A stretch of 64,000 nt of DNA. Origin: DSWT01 sp035420085. Its GTDB lineage: Bacteria; Chloroflexota; Anaerolineae; B4-G1; SLSP01. Numbering within the stretch: position 1 is the stretch's first letter; each line of letters begins with the position of its first letter. The position numbers and the translations under genes were made by a program. The stretch is taken from contig DAOLUH010000013.1 in assembly GCA_035420085.1 (NCBI GenBank), forward strand, positions 54,099 through 118,098, in the 5' to 3' direction. The notes beneath the pieces were generated by a model, which ran no database searches, was not told the DNA's origin, and saw nothing but the letters and a program-made list of their open reading frames with translations. Positions 50,393 through 58,583 of the stretch are shown in pieces.

Positions 50393-50839
50393 CTATGTTT
50401 CGTGTTTGACGACGGTCCGCAGCGCTTCAGCAATCTCGGTCTGCATCGGCACGAGCGCGCCCAACACGCCGTTGACGAAACGCGGCGCGCTATCTGAGCC
50501 GTAACGTTTGGCTAACTCAACCGCCTCATTGATCGCCACTTTGACGGGGACGCCGCCAATCGTGAACTCGTACAGCGCGATGCGCAGCAGATTGCGGTCA
50601 ATGATGGCGACCTGGTCGAGCGGCCACTCCGGCGCGTGCGATTGGATGTAGTGATCCAAATGTTCACGACACTGCGCGACGCCAACGACCAATTTCTGGC
50701 AATAGGTCTGCACCCGTGGCAACAACTCCGCTTCGGCAAAACGGTTGCTCAGCACCTCGCCGACCGGATGCGCCACGAGATCAACTTCGTAAAGCGCCTG
50801 GAGCGCCAACTGGCGAGCCAGGCGACGCTCACCTTTCAT
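50393..50839 (-). CDS. nusB: Transcription antitermination factor NusB
   Basis: 148 residues, all-helical. RRLARQLALQALYEVDL at the start, PLDQVAIIDRNLLRIALYEF in the middle, and VAINEAVELAKRYGSDSAPR with FVNGVLGAL at the end are the NusB blocks. It binds boxA RNA with NusE (S10) and promotes rRNA antitermination. Last gene of the rpmF operon before the terminator. Confidence 0.96.
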   Translation of the reverse strand: MKGERRLARQLALQALYEVDLVAHPVGEVLSNRFAEAELLPRVQTYCQKLVVGVAQCREHLDHYIQSHAPEWPLDQVAIIDRNLLRIALYEFTIGGVPVKVAINEAVELAKRYGSDSAPRFVNGVLGALVPMQTEIAEALRTVVKHET

Positions 50840-50859
50840 AGTAAAAATTCCTTATCAAA

Positions 50860-51222
50860 TCAATTATCCTGAAATTCGGGCTGATTTTCCACCTGAGGGT
50901 AAACAACATCCTCAATGTGAACATGGACCGCATCAACAGGCATACCGATCATGTTTTGAATAGCGCGGGTGACTTCGTATTGCACTGCGCGGCCCAGGCG
51001 CAGCAGGCTGATGTCGGGGCCGGCGATAATGGATAGTTCCACCGTCACTCTGCCGTCATTGACCTGCACCAGGACCGACTTGCCCTGCAGCCCCAAAATA
51101 CGATCCACGTCTTTTTCGACCAGTTGCACCACGCCGGGGACGTTCAACGCGCTGAAACGCGCTATCGTTTCGAGCACTTCCGGTTCGACCGTGACCATAC
51201 CGGGGATTGTCTGTGTTTCCAT
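50860..51222 (-). CDS. Asp23/Gls24 family protein
   Basis: 120 residues. Pattern GMVTVEPEVLETIARFSALN, GVVQLVEKDVD, VTVELSIIAGPDISLLRLGR and VHVHIEDVVY matches Asp23/Gls24 (envelope-associated alkaline shock proteins). The N-terminal strand and helix and the C-terminal VHVHIEDV are present. It is translated just before nusB, an order common in Firmicutes and Chloroflexota. A second member is at 60297-60653. Confidence 0.85.
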   Translation of the reverse strand: METQTIPGMVTVEPEVLETIARFSALNVPGVVQLVEKDVDRILGLQGKSVLVQVNDGRVTVELSIIAGPDISLLRLGRAVQYEVTRAIQNMIGMPVDAVHVHIEDVVYPQVENQPEFQDN

Positions 51223-51232
51223 CCAAGCCTCC

Positions 51233-51979
51233 TTACATGCTCAGGCCGCCATCCACCGGCAGCACTGCCCCGGTGATGTAGGCCGCTTCGTTCGACGCCA
51301 GAAAAGCCACCGCATGGGCCACTTCGTCGGCAGCGCCGAAGCGCCCCAACGGAATCAATTCACGCAATCGCTCACGCATTGTCGCATCCATCGCCACATT
51401 CATGTCGGTAGGGATAAATCCCGGCGCTACCACGTTGACCGTGATGCCGCGCGCGGCAAATTCACGTGCCATGCTTTTGGTCAGGCCGATCAGCCCGGCC
51501 TTCGCCGCCGAGTAATTCGCCTGGCCTACCTGCCCCATCAGGCCCGACACCGAACTGATATTGATGATGCGTCCCGCGCGCTGGCGCGCCATCAACCGCA
51601 CCGCCGCTTTGCTGGTGTTGAAGGCGCCCTTGAGGTTCACGCGCAGCACGTCGTCCCAGTCGGCTTCCTGCATCCGCAGCAACAGGGTGTCGCGCACGAT
51701 GCCGGCATTGTTGACCAGGATATCGAGCCGGCCTAACGCGCCGACCGCCGCATCTACCAGGGCTGCCGCCTGGTCGAAGTCGCCTACGTCGGCGAGCAGA
51801 GCGACGGCGCGCCGGCCCAGCGCCTCAATCTCGGCGACAACCTGCGCCGCAGCCTCAGCGTTGCGCGCGTAGTTGATGGCGATGTCGGCGCCTTGGCGCG
51901 CCAATTCGAGCGCAATCGCGCGACCAATCCCGCGCGAACCGCCGGTCACGAGCGCCGCTTTTCCTTCCAAAGCCAGCAT
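51233..51979 (-). CDS. fabG: 3-oxoacyl-[ACP] reductase FabG
   Basis: 248 residues, classical SDR. TGGSRGIGRAIALELARQGA (cofactor motif T-G-x3-G-x-G), NNAGIVRDTLLLRMQEADWD, catalytic Ser in INISSVSG, Tyr and Lys in YSAAKAG, and the final YITGAVLPVDGGLSM. Reduces 3-ketoacyl-ACP with NADPH in fatty-acid elongation. ATG at 51979 follows AAAGGAA; a TTG two codons earlier is too close to it. It lies 18 nt after fabD. Confidence 0.95.
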   Translation of the reverse strand: MLALEGKAALVTGGSRGIGRAIALELARQGADIAINYARNAEAAAQVVAEIEALGRRAVALLADVGDFDQAAALVDAAVGALGRLDILVNNAGIVRDTLLLRMQEADWDDVLRVNLKGAFNTSKAAVRLMARQRAGRIINISSVSGLMGQVGQANYSAAKAGLIGLTKSMAREFAARGITVNVVAPGFIPTDMNVAMDATMRERLRELIPLGRFGAADEVAHAVAFLASNEAAYITGAVLPVDGGLSM

Positions 51980-51997
51980 GGTCAATGTTCCTTTCCC

Positions 51998-52912
51998 CTA
52001 GGCGAAGAACGCCATCTTCTCCACGGCCTCGGCGCGCGCGTCGGGCAACGTTCGCCGCGCCATACCGGTGAGGACATCCTTCGGCCCGATCTCAACGAAA
52101 TGATCCACGCCCTGGGCCGCCATCCACAGCATACTCTCACGCCAACGCACCGGTGAGATCAACTGCCGCAAGAGCGCCTGGCGGATCTCATCCGGGTCGG
52201 TTGCGGGCGCCGCCGTCGCATTGAGCACTACTGGAACCTGCGGCGCGCGCAACGGCGCCGCAGCCAATAAATGTGTGAACGCGGTTTGCGCATCGGACAT
52301 CAAAACGCTATGCGGCGCGACGCTAATCGGCAATCGTTGTATCCGTCGCACGTTATGCGATGGCGCCAACGCGGTCGCCGCCTCTAGCGCCGCGAGCGCG
52401 CCGGAAATGACAACCTGGCCCGGACAGTTATCGTTCGCCACGACCACGGGCTGCCCTGATGCGGTCGCCGCTGCCGCGCACAAGGCCTCCGCCGCTTCCA
52501 GCGTCGCGCCGAGGAGCACAGCCATGCCGCCGGGAGCGCCCTCTCCGGCCCGGGCCATCAGCCGCCCACGTTCAGCGACCAGGCGCAAACCATCGGCGAA
52601 GTCCAATGCCCCAGAAGCCACCAACGCAACAAATTCCCCCAGGCTATGCCCGGCGACAAAAGCCGGTTGCGGCAACGATGCTTTCAACGTCTGCCACATC
52701 GCCGTCGCCACGACAAAGAGCGCAGGTTGGGTGAACGCGGTCAGGTTTAGCTCAGCCTCTGGACCTTCAAAGCACAGCCGGGTCAGCGCGTAGCCCAGTT
52801 GTGCATCGGCCTTGTCACAAAACAGCCGGGCCTCTGCCGAGGCCCGGTACAAGGCAACGCCCATGCCGACATATTGCGACCCCTGTCCGGGGAACAGAAA
52901 AGCCGTGCTCAT
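51998..52912 (-). CDS. fabD: Malonyl-CoA:ACP transacylase FabD
   Basis: 304 residues. FLFPGQGSQYVGMG at the start, the nucleophile in AGHSLGEF (Ser90), Arg in VAERGRLMARA, and His in PISVAPHSVLM (catalytic pair), with VEIGPKDVLTGM at the end. Loads malonyl groups onto acyl carrier protein. Between rpmF and fabG, the typical fatty-acid gene cluster order; acpP, plsX and fabH/F are not in the window. Confidence 0.96.
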   Translation of the reverse strand: MSTAFLFPGQGSQYVGMGVALYRASAEARLFCDKADAQLGYALTRLCFEGPEAELNLTAFTQPALFVVATAMWQTLKASLPQPAFVAGHSLGEFVALVASGALDFADGLRLVAERGRLMARAGEGAPGGMAVLLGATLEAAEALCAAAATASGQPVVVANDNCPGQVVISGALAALEAATALAPSHNVRRIQRLPISVAPHSVLMSDAQTAFTHLLAAAPLRAPQVPVVLNATAAPATDPDEIRQALLRQLISPVRWRESMLWMAAQGVDHFVEIGPKDVLTGMARRTLPDARAEAVEKMAFFA

Positions 52913-52930
52913 CCTGATAGTCCGGCCCGG

Positions 52931-53119
52931 CTATTCCTCCTTGACCTGCATGACCTTTTTGCCGCGATAGGAACCGCAGTGTGAACAAACCTGATAAGGC
53001 CGCACAAGCTCGCCACATTCGCAATAAACCAGAGTCGGCAAAGCTGGTGAACGATAGTTGCTCGCGCGCCGCCGATGACCTCGACTGTGAGGGGTACGTC
53101 TTTTTGGTACTGCTGGCAT
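52931..53119 (-). CDS. rpmF: Ribosomal protein bL32 (zinc form)
   Basis: 62 residues. MAVPKRRTP-type start (here MPAVPKRRTPHSRGHRRRA), then the four-Cys zinc site as CECGE and CSHCGSYRGK. Large-subunit ribosomal protein. ATG follows AGGAAAAG. First gene of the operon behind the promoter at 53192-53219; rpmF before fatty-acid genes is a conserved bacterial arrangement. Confidence 0.96.
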   Translation of the reverse strand: MPAVPKRRTPHSRGHRRRASNYRSPALPTLVYCECGELVRPYQVCSHCGSYRGKKVMQVKEE

Positions 53120-53156
53120 CTTTTCCTAACTCCCTTTTCTCATTCTCATTATAAGC

Positions 53157-53178
53157 CCGCCACATTCCCTTGTGGCGG
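53157..53178 (-). promoter_or_regulatory. Hairpin in the 5' leader of rpmF
   Basis: CCGCCACA (53157-53164) pairs with TGTGGCGG (53171-53178), 6-nt loop, located in the predicted leader between the promoter and rpmF. It could act as a binding site for L32 autoregulation or mark the end of the upstream operon; no T-tract. Confidence 0.45.
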
Positions 53179-53191
53179 ACAAAGTAGGACT

Positions 53192-53219
53192 ATTATACAA
53201 AAAAGAGGGCGTATGTCAA
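53192..53219 (-). promoter_or_regulatory. Promoter of rpmF-fabD-fabG-asp23-nusB
   Basis: On the minus strand TTGACA (53214-53219), 16-nt spacer, TATAAT (53192-53197): both boxes are perfect. The leader is about 65-70 nt. Confidence 0.88.
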
Positions 53220-53233
53220 ACGGGTTCGCCGGA

Positions 53234-53710
53234 TCATTCGCTTTCTTCAGTAGCCTGGCGCGTCTGCTCGCGGTCGGCCTCGAGTTTTTGCAGTCCGTTC
53301 TCGACGACGCGCAGCAGCCGGTTCAGCTCTGCCTGTAGCTGGCTCAGCGAGTTGAAGACGTACTCATCGGCGTCAGCGCGCAATCCGATGGCGTCGCGCT
53401 TGGCACGCCGGGTGATGTTCTCGGCCTGCTGCCGGGCGTCCTGCACCAGGCGGTGTTCGGCGGCAAGCTGCTCCGCCTTCACCTGCGCCGTCGCAATCAT
53501 CCGCTGCGCCTCCTGGCGCGCCGTATCAAGGATGGATTCGCGTTCCAGAACGATTTTTCTGGCCTGCAAGACTTCGTCTGGGATGGCCTCACGTAATTGC
53601 GTGAGGTGATTGCGAACCTCAGCCTCGTTGACAGCGCGTACCCCAAAAAGCTTGGGGGATTCTTCCAGGATATAGTGCTCCAGTCGCTCGATCAAAAACT
53701 CGACGTCCAT
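53234..53710 (-). CDS. Long coiled-coil protein, DivIVA / ATP-synthase-b-like
   Basis: 158 residues, almost entirely helical and charged. The N-terminal 50 residues (MDVEFLIERLEHYILEESPK) may fold separately; the rest (about 50-155) is a continuous coiled coil with Ala/Glu/Arg/Gln heptads (RMIATAQVKAEQLAAEHRLV). Similar proteins occur beside recG-coaD in Chloroflexota and Firmicutes (recalled, not checked) and are annotated as hypothetical or as ATP synthase F0 subunit B-like. A cytoskeletal or membrane-curvature role is a guess. Confidence 0.62.
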   Translation of the reverse strand: MDVEFLIERLEHYILEESPKLFGVRAVNEAEVRNHLTQLREAIPDEVLQARKIVLERESILDTARQEAQRMIATAQVKAEQLAAEHRLVQDARQQAENITRRAKRDAIGLRADADEYVFNSLSQLQAELNRLLRVVENGLQKLEADREQTRQATEESE

Positions 53711-53745
53711 TCATACCTCCTGAATCCCGGTGAGCTTTGAAGCTA

Positions 53746-53794
53746 AAACGTGAAACGTAAAACGTAAGGGGGCGCTTCGCTTTACGCTTTACGG
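53746..53794. repeat. CGTAAAACGTAA / TTTACGCTTTACG inverted repeat, copy 1
   Basis: Left: GTGAAACGTAAAACGTAAGG; right: CGCTTTACGCTTTACGG. Tandem words of about 7 nt on both sides in inverse orientation. Intergenic, between coaD and the coiled-coil gene. Same family as 58535-58583. Confidence 0.7.
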
Positions 53795-53836
53795 ACACTC
53801 ACGCATACTGCATACACTCAAATATCCCATCACATT

Positions 53837-54361
53837 CTACAACGAGAGTGCAGGGATGACAACGCCGCCGGCGCTACGTTGCGTTTGCTTGCGCAGCAAT
53901 GCCTCCAGCACGACGGGATGAACCATCTGCGCGACGTTGCCGCCGGCCATGAAGACTTCCTTGACGAGGCTGGCGCTGAGGAAGGCGTACTCATAGCGGG
54001 TCATCAGACAAATCGTGTCAATGTTGGGGCCAAGTTGTTGGTTGGTGAGCGCCATCTGGTATTCCATCTCAAAATCAGAGATCACCCGCAGCCCGCGCAC
54101 CAACACTTGTGCGCCCTGGGATTGGGCAAAGTTGACGGTCAGGCCGGTATATGAGCAAACGGTGACATTGGGGAGATGAGCCAGCGCCGTGGTCAGCATC
54201 GCCACACGTTCCTGCGGCGAAAAGAGCAGCGCCTTTTTGGGGTTTTCGTAAACGGCGACGATCAAGTGGTCAAAGATCGCCGCGGCGCGTTGGGCAATGT
54301 CCATATGGCCGTAGTGTACAGGATCGAAGGAACCGGGATAGAGGGCTACTTTTTGTGTCAA
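53837..54361 (-). CDS. coaD: Phosphopantetheine adenylyltransferase CoaD
   Basis: 174 residues. VALYPGSFDPVHYGHMDIAQ holds the nucleotidyltransferase H-x-G-H motif (HYGH); RGLRVISDFEMEYQMALTN and LSASLVKEVFMAGGNV complete the active site. Fourth step of coenzyme A synthesis. The start is TTG at 54361, which overlaps the recG stop (TTGA) and has GAGGAG 8 nt upstream; an earlier ATG would add eight non-conserved residues. Confidence 0.95.
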   Translation of the reverse strand: MTQKVALYPGSFDPVHYGHMDIAQRAAAIFDHLIVAVYENPKKALLFSPQERVAMLTTALAHLPNVTVCSYTGLTVNFAQSQGAQVLVRGLRVISDFEMEYQMALTNQQLGPNIDTICLMTRYEYAFLSASLVKEVFMAGGNVAQMVHPVVLEALLRKQTQRSAGGVVIPALSL

Positions 54362-56763
54362 CTCACATCTCCTCCACCGCGCCAAAACGCGGCGACGCGT
54401 TCGGCTAACGGCTGATTTTCGGGTTTGTTCAGATCAAAGTCATCTTTCAGCAAGGATTCGGCGACAGTACGCACTTGATGCAGAAGCCGGGTGTCGGCCA
54501 AGGCGGCCATCGGCAATTCGGGGAAGCCGCTTTGCTGCGTCCCCAGGAATTCTCCCGGCCCGCGCATTTCAAGGTCTTTCTGCGCCAGGACGAAGCCGTC
54601 GGTCGTCGCTTCTACGGCTTTCAAACGCTCAGTGGCTTCTTCTGAGGCGCTGTCGGCTAACAACAGGCAGTAGGACTGGTGTTCGCCGCGCCCAACACGC
54701 CCGCGGAATTGGTGCAACTGCGCCAGCCCGAACCGGTCAGCGCCGTCTATCAGCATTACGGTAGCGTTCGGCACGTCAATGCCCACTTCGACGACGGAAG
54801 TGGCGATCAGCACATCCAGGTCGCCGCGCACGAATTGTCCCATGACCGTCTCTTTATCCGCAGAACGTAACCGCCCGTGAAGCAGGCCCAGCCGCAGATC
54901 AGGGAACACATCGCGTTGCAGACGGCTATGTTCATCAACTGCCGCCTTCGCGTCAATTTTGTCAGAAGATTCAACCAACGGATAGATAATGAACGCCTGC
55001 CGACCTTGTCGCACCTGGTTGCGGATAAACGCATAAGCGCGCTCGCGCTCACGCGGTTGTAACACCCGGGTTTCGATAGGGCGGCGTCCCGGCGGCATTT
55101 CGTCCAGGACGGAGACGTCAAGGTGCCCCCAAACCGTCAGTTCCAATGAACGCGGGATGGGGGTCGCCGTCATCATCAGCAGGTGGGGATTGTAGCCTTT
55201 CTGGCGCAATGTCCCCCGCTGATCAACGCCGAAACGATGCTGCTCATCCACCACAACCAGCACAAGGTCCTTAAATGCGACGGCTTCCTGGATCAAGGCG
55301 TGTGTCCCCACCACGGTTTGCAGCGAACCGTCCGCCAGTCCGGCATAGATCGCTGCGCGTTCGTCGCCGCTGGTGCTGCCGGTCAGCAAGCCGAGGGTAG
55401 GACGTGGCGCGGGGAACGAGGCAAACAGCCGGGAGAGGCTTTTGTAGTGTTGTTCGGCCAATATCTCTGTCGGAGCCATCATCGCGGCCTGCGAGCCAAC
55501 TGCCGCCGTCGCCGCCATCAACAACCCGGCCACCACCGTCTTGCCGGCGCCGACGTCGCCCTGCAGTAGACGATTCATCGGTTGACCAGAGGCCAGGTCG
55601 CTCAGCATCTCAGCGATGGAGCGTTGCTGCGCGCGCGTCAACGCATAGGGCAAGCTGGCTTGCAGGGTGTCCAGATAGTCTGGGGCCGGCTGGATGGTCC
55701 GGCCGGGCTGCGCCTTCCAGAGGAGTCGCTGGCGTAGCAGCCCCAGTTGCAGGTACAGGGTTTCTTCAAAGGCTAATCGTCGCCGGGCAGCGGCCAGATG
55801 CTCCTGGTTGTCGGGAAAGTGAACGCCCCACAAAGCACGTTCCAACGACAGCAAGTTGTGCTCGCGCTTCATGGACTCAGGCAGTGCATCGGGAATACGT
55901 TTGGCCCAGGCGGCAAGTGTGTGCTGCACGGTCGTGCGCATCCAGCGCTGCTGGAGACCTTCAGTCAAGGGGTATACCGGTTGGATACGTAAACTCGTCA
56001 GATCAGTGTGTCCGACGGCTTCCCATTCCGGGGAATTCATCGTCAGGCGCCCCAGGTAGGCGTCAATTTTTCCACTAACCAGAATTTGCATCCCCGCTCG
56101 GATGCGTTCCGCCAGGTAAGGTTGATTGAACCAGGTTACTTCCAGCGTGCCAGTGTTGTCAGACAGGATGGCGCGAAACAGGGAGCGTCCGCCTTGTGTC
56201 TGGCGCGCGCCGGCATCCCACACCGTTGCCAGGACGCTAACCCGTTCCCCATACACCAGATGGTTGATGGTTTTGAGCGTAGAGTAATCCTCATAGCGGC
56301 GCGGATAGAAGAACAGCACATCACGAATCGTTTTGACGCCGAGTTTCTCGAACAGTTCAGCGCGCTTCTTCCCGACGCCAGCCAACGACTCCACCGATGC
56401 GTCCAATCCACGCCCAGCCTCGCCGCGCGGCTGCCGATGCGCCGGACGGCGCGTCTCCGGCGTTTGTATCGCGGGCGGCGTTTCTGTTGTGGGGACTTCA
56501 GCCGCGTATCCCCCACGTACTGCTTCGCGCAAAGCCGCCATCGCCGCCGGTCGCGTTTCAAGATGCAGGCTGCTGTAAGCCCGCAGCCGGTTGGCGATGT
56601 CCTCAATCCACGGGCGCGCCGTTTCGCCGAATGTCTGGGTCGCCTGTTTGAGCCAGGTATCGGCATAGCGCGCTAACCCGCCAGCAACAGCTTTGTCCTG
56701 ATAGGTGTAGTCTTTCTCCTCCAGATTAAGGATTTTCTCCAAAATCTCCAACGGTTTCGCCAT
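54358..56763 (-). CDS. recG: ATP-dependent DNA helicase RecG
   Basis: 801 residues, longer than the usual 680-ish because of an N-terminal helical domain (about 1-100) and a Pro-rich linker, as in other Chloroflexota. Wedge/OB domain (GVKTIRDVLFFYPRRYEDYS), Walker A LLQGDVGAGKTVVAG, DEQH box VVDEQHRFG, MTATPIPRSL, and helicase C-terminal motif VVEVGIDVPNATVM with QFRGRVGRGEHQSYC. It remodels stalled forks. Overlaps coaD by 4 nt. Confidence 0.95.
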   Translation of the reverse strand: MAKPLEILEKILNLEEKDYTYQDKAVAGGLARYADTWLKQATQTFGETARPWIEDIANRLRAYSSLHLETRPAAMAALREAVRGGYAAEVPTTETPPAIQTPETRRPAHRQPRGEAGRGLDASVESLAGVGKKRAELFEKLGVKTIRDVLFFYPRRYEDYSTLKTINHLVYGERVSVLATVWDAGARQTQGGRSLFRAILSDNTGTLEVTWFNQPYLAERIRAGMQILVSGKIDAYLGRLTMNSPEWEAVGHTDLTSLRIQPVYPLTEGLQQRWMRTTVQHTLAAWAKRIPDALPESMKREHNLLSLERALWGVHFPDNQEHLAAARRRLAFEETLYLQLGLLRQRLLWKAQPGRTIQPAPDYLDTLQASLPYALTRAQQRSIAEMLSDLASGQPMNRLLQGDVGAGKTVVAGLLMAATAAVGSQAAMMAPTEILAEQHYKSLSRLFASFPAPRPTLGLLTGSTSGDERAAIYAGLADGSLQTVVGTHALIQEAVAFKDLVLVVVDEQHRFGVDQRGTLRQKGYNPHLLMMTATPIPRSLELTVWGHLDVSVLDEMPPGRRPIETRVLQPRERERAYAFIRNQVRQGRQAFIIYPLVESSDKIDAKAAVDEHSRLQRDVFPDLRLGLLHGRLRSADKETVMGQFVRGDLDVLIATSVVEVGIDVPNATVMLIDGADRFGLAQLHQFRGRVGRGEHQSYCLLLADSASEEATERLKAVEATTDGFVLAQKDLEMRGPGEFLGTQQSGFPELPMAALADTRLLHQVRTVAESLLKDDFDLNKPENQPLAERVAAFWRGGGDVS

Positions 56764-56784
56764 TATTTTTCCTCAGAAACAGTA

Positions 56785-57636
56785 TCAGGCGCCGCGCACC
56801 AGAGCAACGCCCAAAGCGCCGGGGCCAACATGCGCCCCAAAGATAGGTCCCACCTCAACCACCAAAGGCGGCTGTTCCGGCGCGTAAGGCGCTAATGCCT
56901 CTTGTAAACGCATCACAGCCGCAGGTTCCGTGTGCGCGTGCAGGACAGCCAGCTTCTCCAAAGGAGTCAGCCCTTTAACCAGATCAACCATCTGTTGGAG
57001 CGCGCGTTGATGGGTCCGCACACGTCCTATCAGCCGGGCTTCACCGTCCGCAAATGAAATCATCGGTTTGATTTGCAGCAGTGTGACAACCTGCGTCGTG
57101 GCCCATCCCACGCGCCCACTGCGCCGCAGATATTCCAGCGAGTCCAACAGACCAAAAACTTGAGTGCGGGCGCGCGCCGCTTTGACCAGGGTCTCAATCT
57201 CTGCCATAGAGTCGCCACGAGCGGCCGCCTCGGCCGCGATCAACGCCAACCAGCCAATCCCCATTGAGATTTGACCGGTGTCGAGGACGGAGACGCGCGC
57301 CCCTGACAATTCCTGGGCGGCGAGAAGCGCGTGGTCATACAGGCTGCTAACGTTGGCTGCCGCGAAAAGGCCGATGATGTCCTCGGCGCCCTCGGCGACC
57401 AACTCGCGGTACATGCGCAAAAACTTTTCGGGAGATGGCGCGGCCGTCGTCGGCATCACAGATGATTGCAGCAGTTCACGATAAAACCAGCCGTGATCTC
57501 CGAACCCATCCACGAGGTAGCTCTGCTTCCCCATAATAAGGTGGATCGGGACAACTTTGATATTCAACCGCTGAATCAGTTCTGGCGGGATGTCGGCAAC
57601 GCTGTCGGTGATGATGCGGATACGAGAGCTACTCAT
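56785..57636 (-). CDS. DegV family fatty-acid-binding protein (FakB-like), copy A
   Basis: 283 residues. IRIITDSVADIPPELIQRLN (N-terminal domain), PTTAAPSPEKFLRMY with the conserved Thr-Ser/Ala region, DTGQISMGIGWLAL, and the C-terminal GPIFGAHVGPGALGVAL carrying the conserved His. DegV/FakB proteins hold a fatty acid while FakA phosphorylates its carboxylate. It follows the second DegV gene without a gap (TAA directly before ATG). The close pairing with the DAK2-domain gene supports the FakAB function. Confidence 0.85.
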   Translation of the reverse strand: MSSSRIRIITDSVADIPPELIQRLNIKVVPIHLIMGKQSYLVDGFGDHGWFYRELLQSSVMPTTAAPSPEKFLRMYRELVAEGAEDIIGLFAAANVSSLYDHALLAAQELSGARVSVLDTGQISMGIGWLALIAAEAAARGDSMAEIETLVKAARARTQVFGLLDSLEYLRRSGRVGWATTQVVTLLQIKPMISFADGEARLIGRVRTHQRALQQMVDLVKGLTPLEKLAVLHAHTEPAAVMRLQEALAPYAPEQPPLVVEVGPIFGAHVGPGALGVALVRGA

Positions 57637-58503
57637 TTATCGCCACACGCCCTCGTAAATCACCATCCCGACGCCCTCCGGGCCAATATGTGAGGCCAGG
57701 ATAGGGTCGTAAGTAATGATGGGGAAATCCCGATTGGGGATGATCTGTTCCAGCCGGGTTTTCAACAGCAGAGCTTCCTCGGTCGGCGTGGCGCCGCTTT
57801 GGAAGATTACCAACTGGTTAATCCGCGAAAACTCAGAGGCGAACTCGACCAGTTTATCGAGCGCCCGTTCAGGTTTGCGACTTTTTTCCTGGGGAATAAT
57901 GTCGCCATCCTCGATCACCAGGAACGGATGAATCTTGAGCATAGCGCCCAGGATCGCCTGCATCGCGCTCAGTTTGCCGCTGCTGTAGATGTAATCCAGA
58001 GTATGAGAAATCATCACCACATAGATGCGCGGAATCATACCGCGGATAAGCTTGACGACATCCGGCAACGCCAAATCGTCCTGTCGCAATAATTCACCGG
58101 CCTTCTCTACCAGCAGTCCCAGACCAACCGACATCGTCTGCGAATCCAGAATCGTGATGTCGCAGCGGCCCATAAAGTCACGGGCGGCTATGCGCGCATT
58201 GCGCATTACCGGGCTAAGATGGCTGGAAGACAGAATCACCAACATTTTGTTGGTCCGATACAGGGTGCGCTCGAAAACGGCGCGGAAATCTTCTGGGGAA
58301 GGGCCAACGATCTCCACCGGGCTACGGGATTTTTCAAGTTCTTGAAGCAGGTCGAGATGCTCGTTCGTTTGCTGGTCGTACATAAAATTCCGACCACCGG
58401 CTTGAGCAATAATAGGTAAAGAGATAATACCTAATTCGCGTAAACGCGCAGCAGAGAGATAGGCGGTCCCATCGGTTATCAATTGAATGTGATTGCCACT
58501 CAC
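57637..58503 (-). CDS. DegV family fatty-acid-binding protein (FakB-like), copy B
   Basis: 288 residues. IQLITDGTAYLSAARLRELG at the start, VEIVGPSPEDFRAVFERTL, DSQTMSVGLGLLVEKAGELL, and DPILASHIGPEGVGMVIYEG with the conserved His. It differs strongly from copy A, so the two probably prefer different acyl chains, as FakB1/FakB2 do in Staphylococcus aureus. It lies 76 nt after fakA; the gap contains a hairpin repeat. Confidence 0.83.
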   Translation of the reverse strand: MSGNHIQLITDGTAYLSAARLRELGIISLPIIAQAGGRNFMYDQQTNEHLDLLQELEKSRSPVEIVGPSPEDFRAVFERTLYRTNKMLVILSSSHLSPVMRNARIAARDFMGRCDITILDSQTMSVGLGLLVEKAGELLRQDDLALPDVVKLIRGMIPRIYVVMISHTLDYIYSSGKLSAMQAILGAMLKIHPFLVIEDGDIIPQEKSRKPERALDKLVEFASEFSRINQLVIFQSGATPTEEALLLKTRLEQIIPNRDFPIITYDPILASHIGPEGVGMVIYEGVWR

Positions 58504-58534
58504 TCACGTTCTCCTTAGCATAATTTTGGGATAA

Positions 58535-58583
58535 TGAAACGTAAAACTGAAATGTAAGGGGAAATTTACGTTTTACGCTTTAT
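58535..58583. repeat. CGTAAAAC / TTTACGTTTTACG inverted repeat, copy 2
   Basis: Left GAAACGTAAAACTGAAATGT, right TTTACGTTTTACGCTTTAT, between fakA and the DegV gene. Same family as 53746-53794, with different internal words. Confidence 0.68.
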
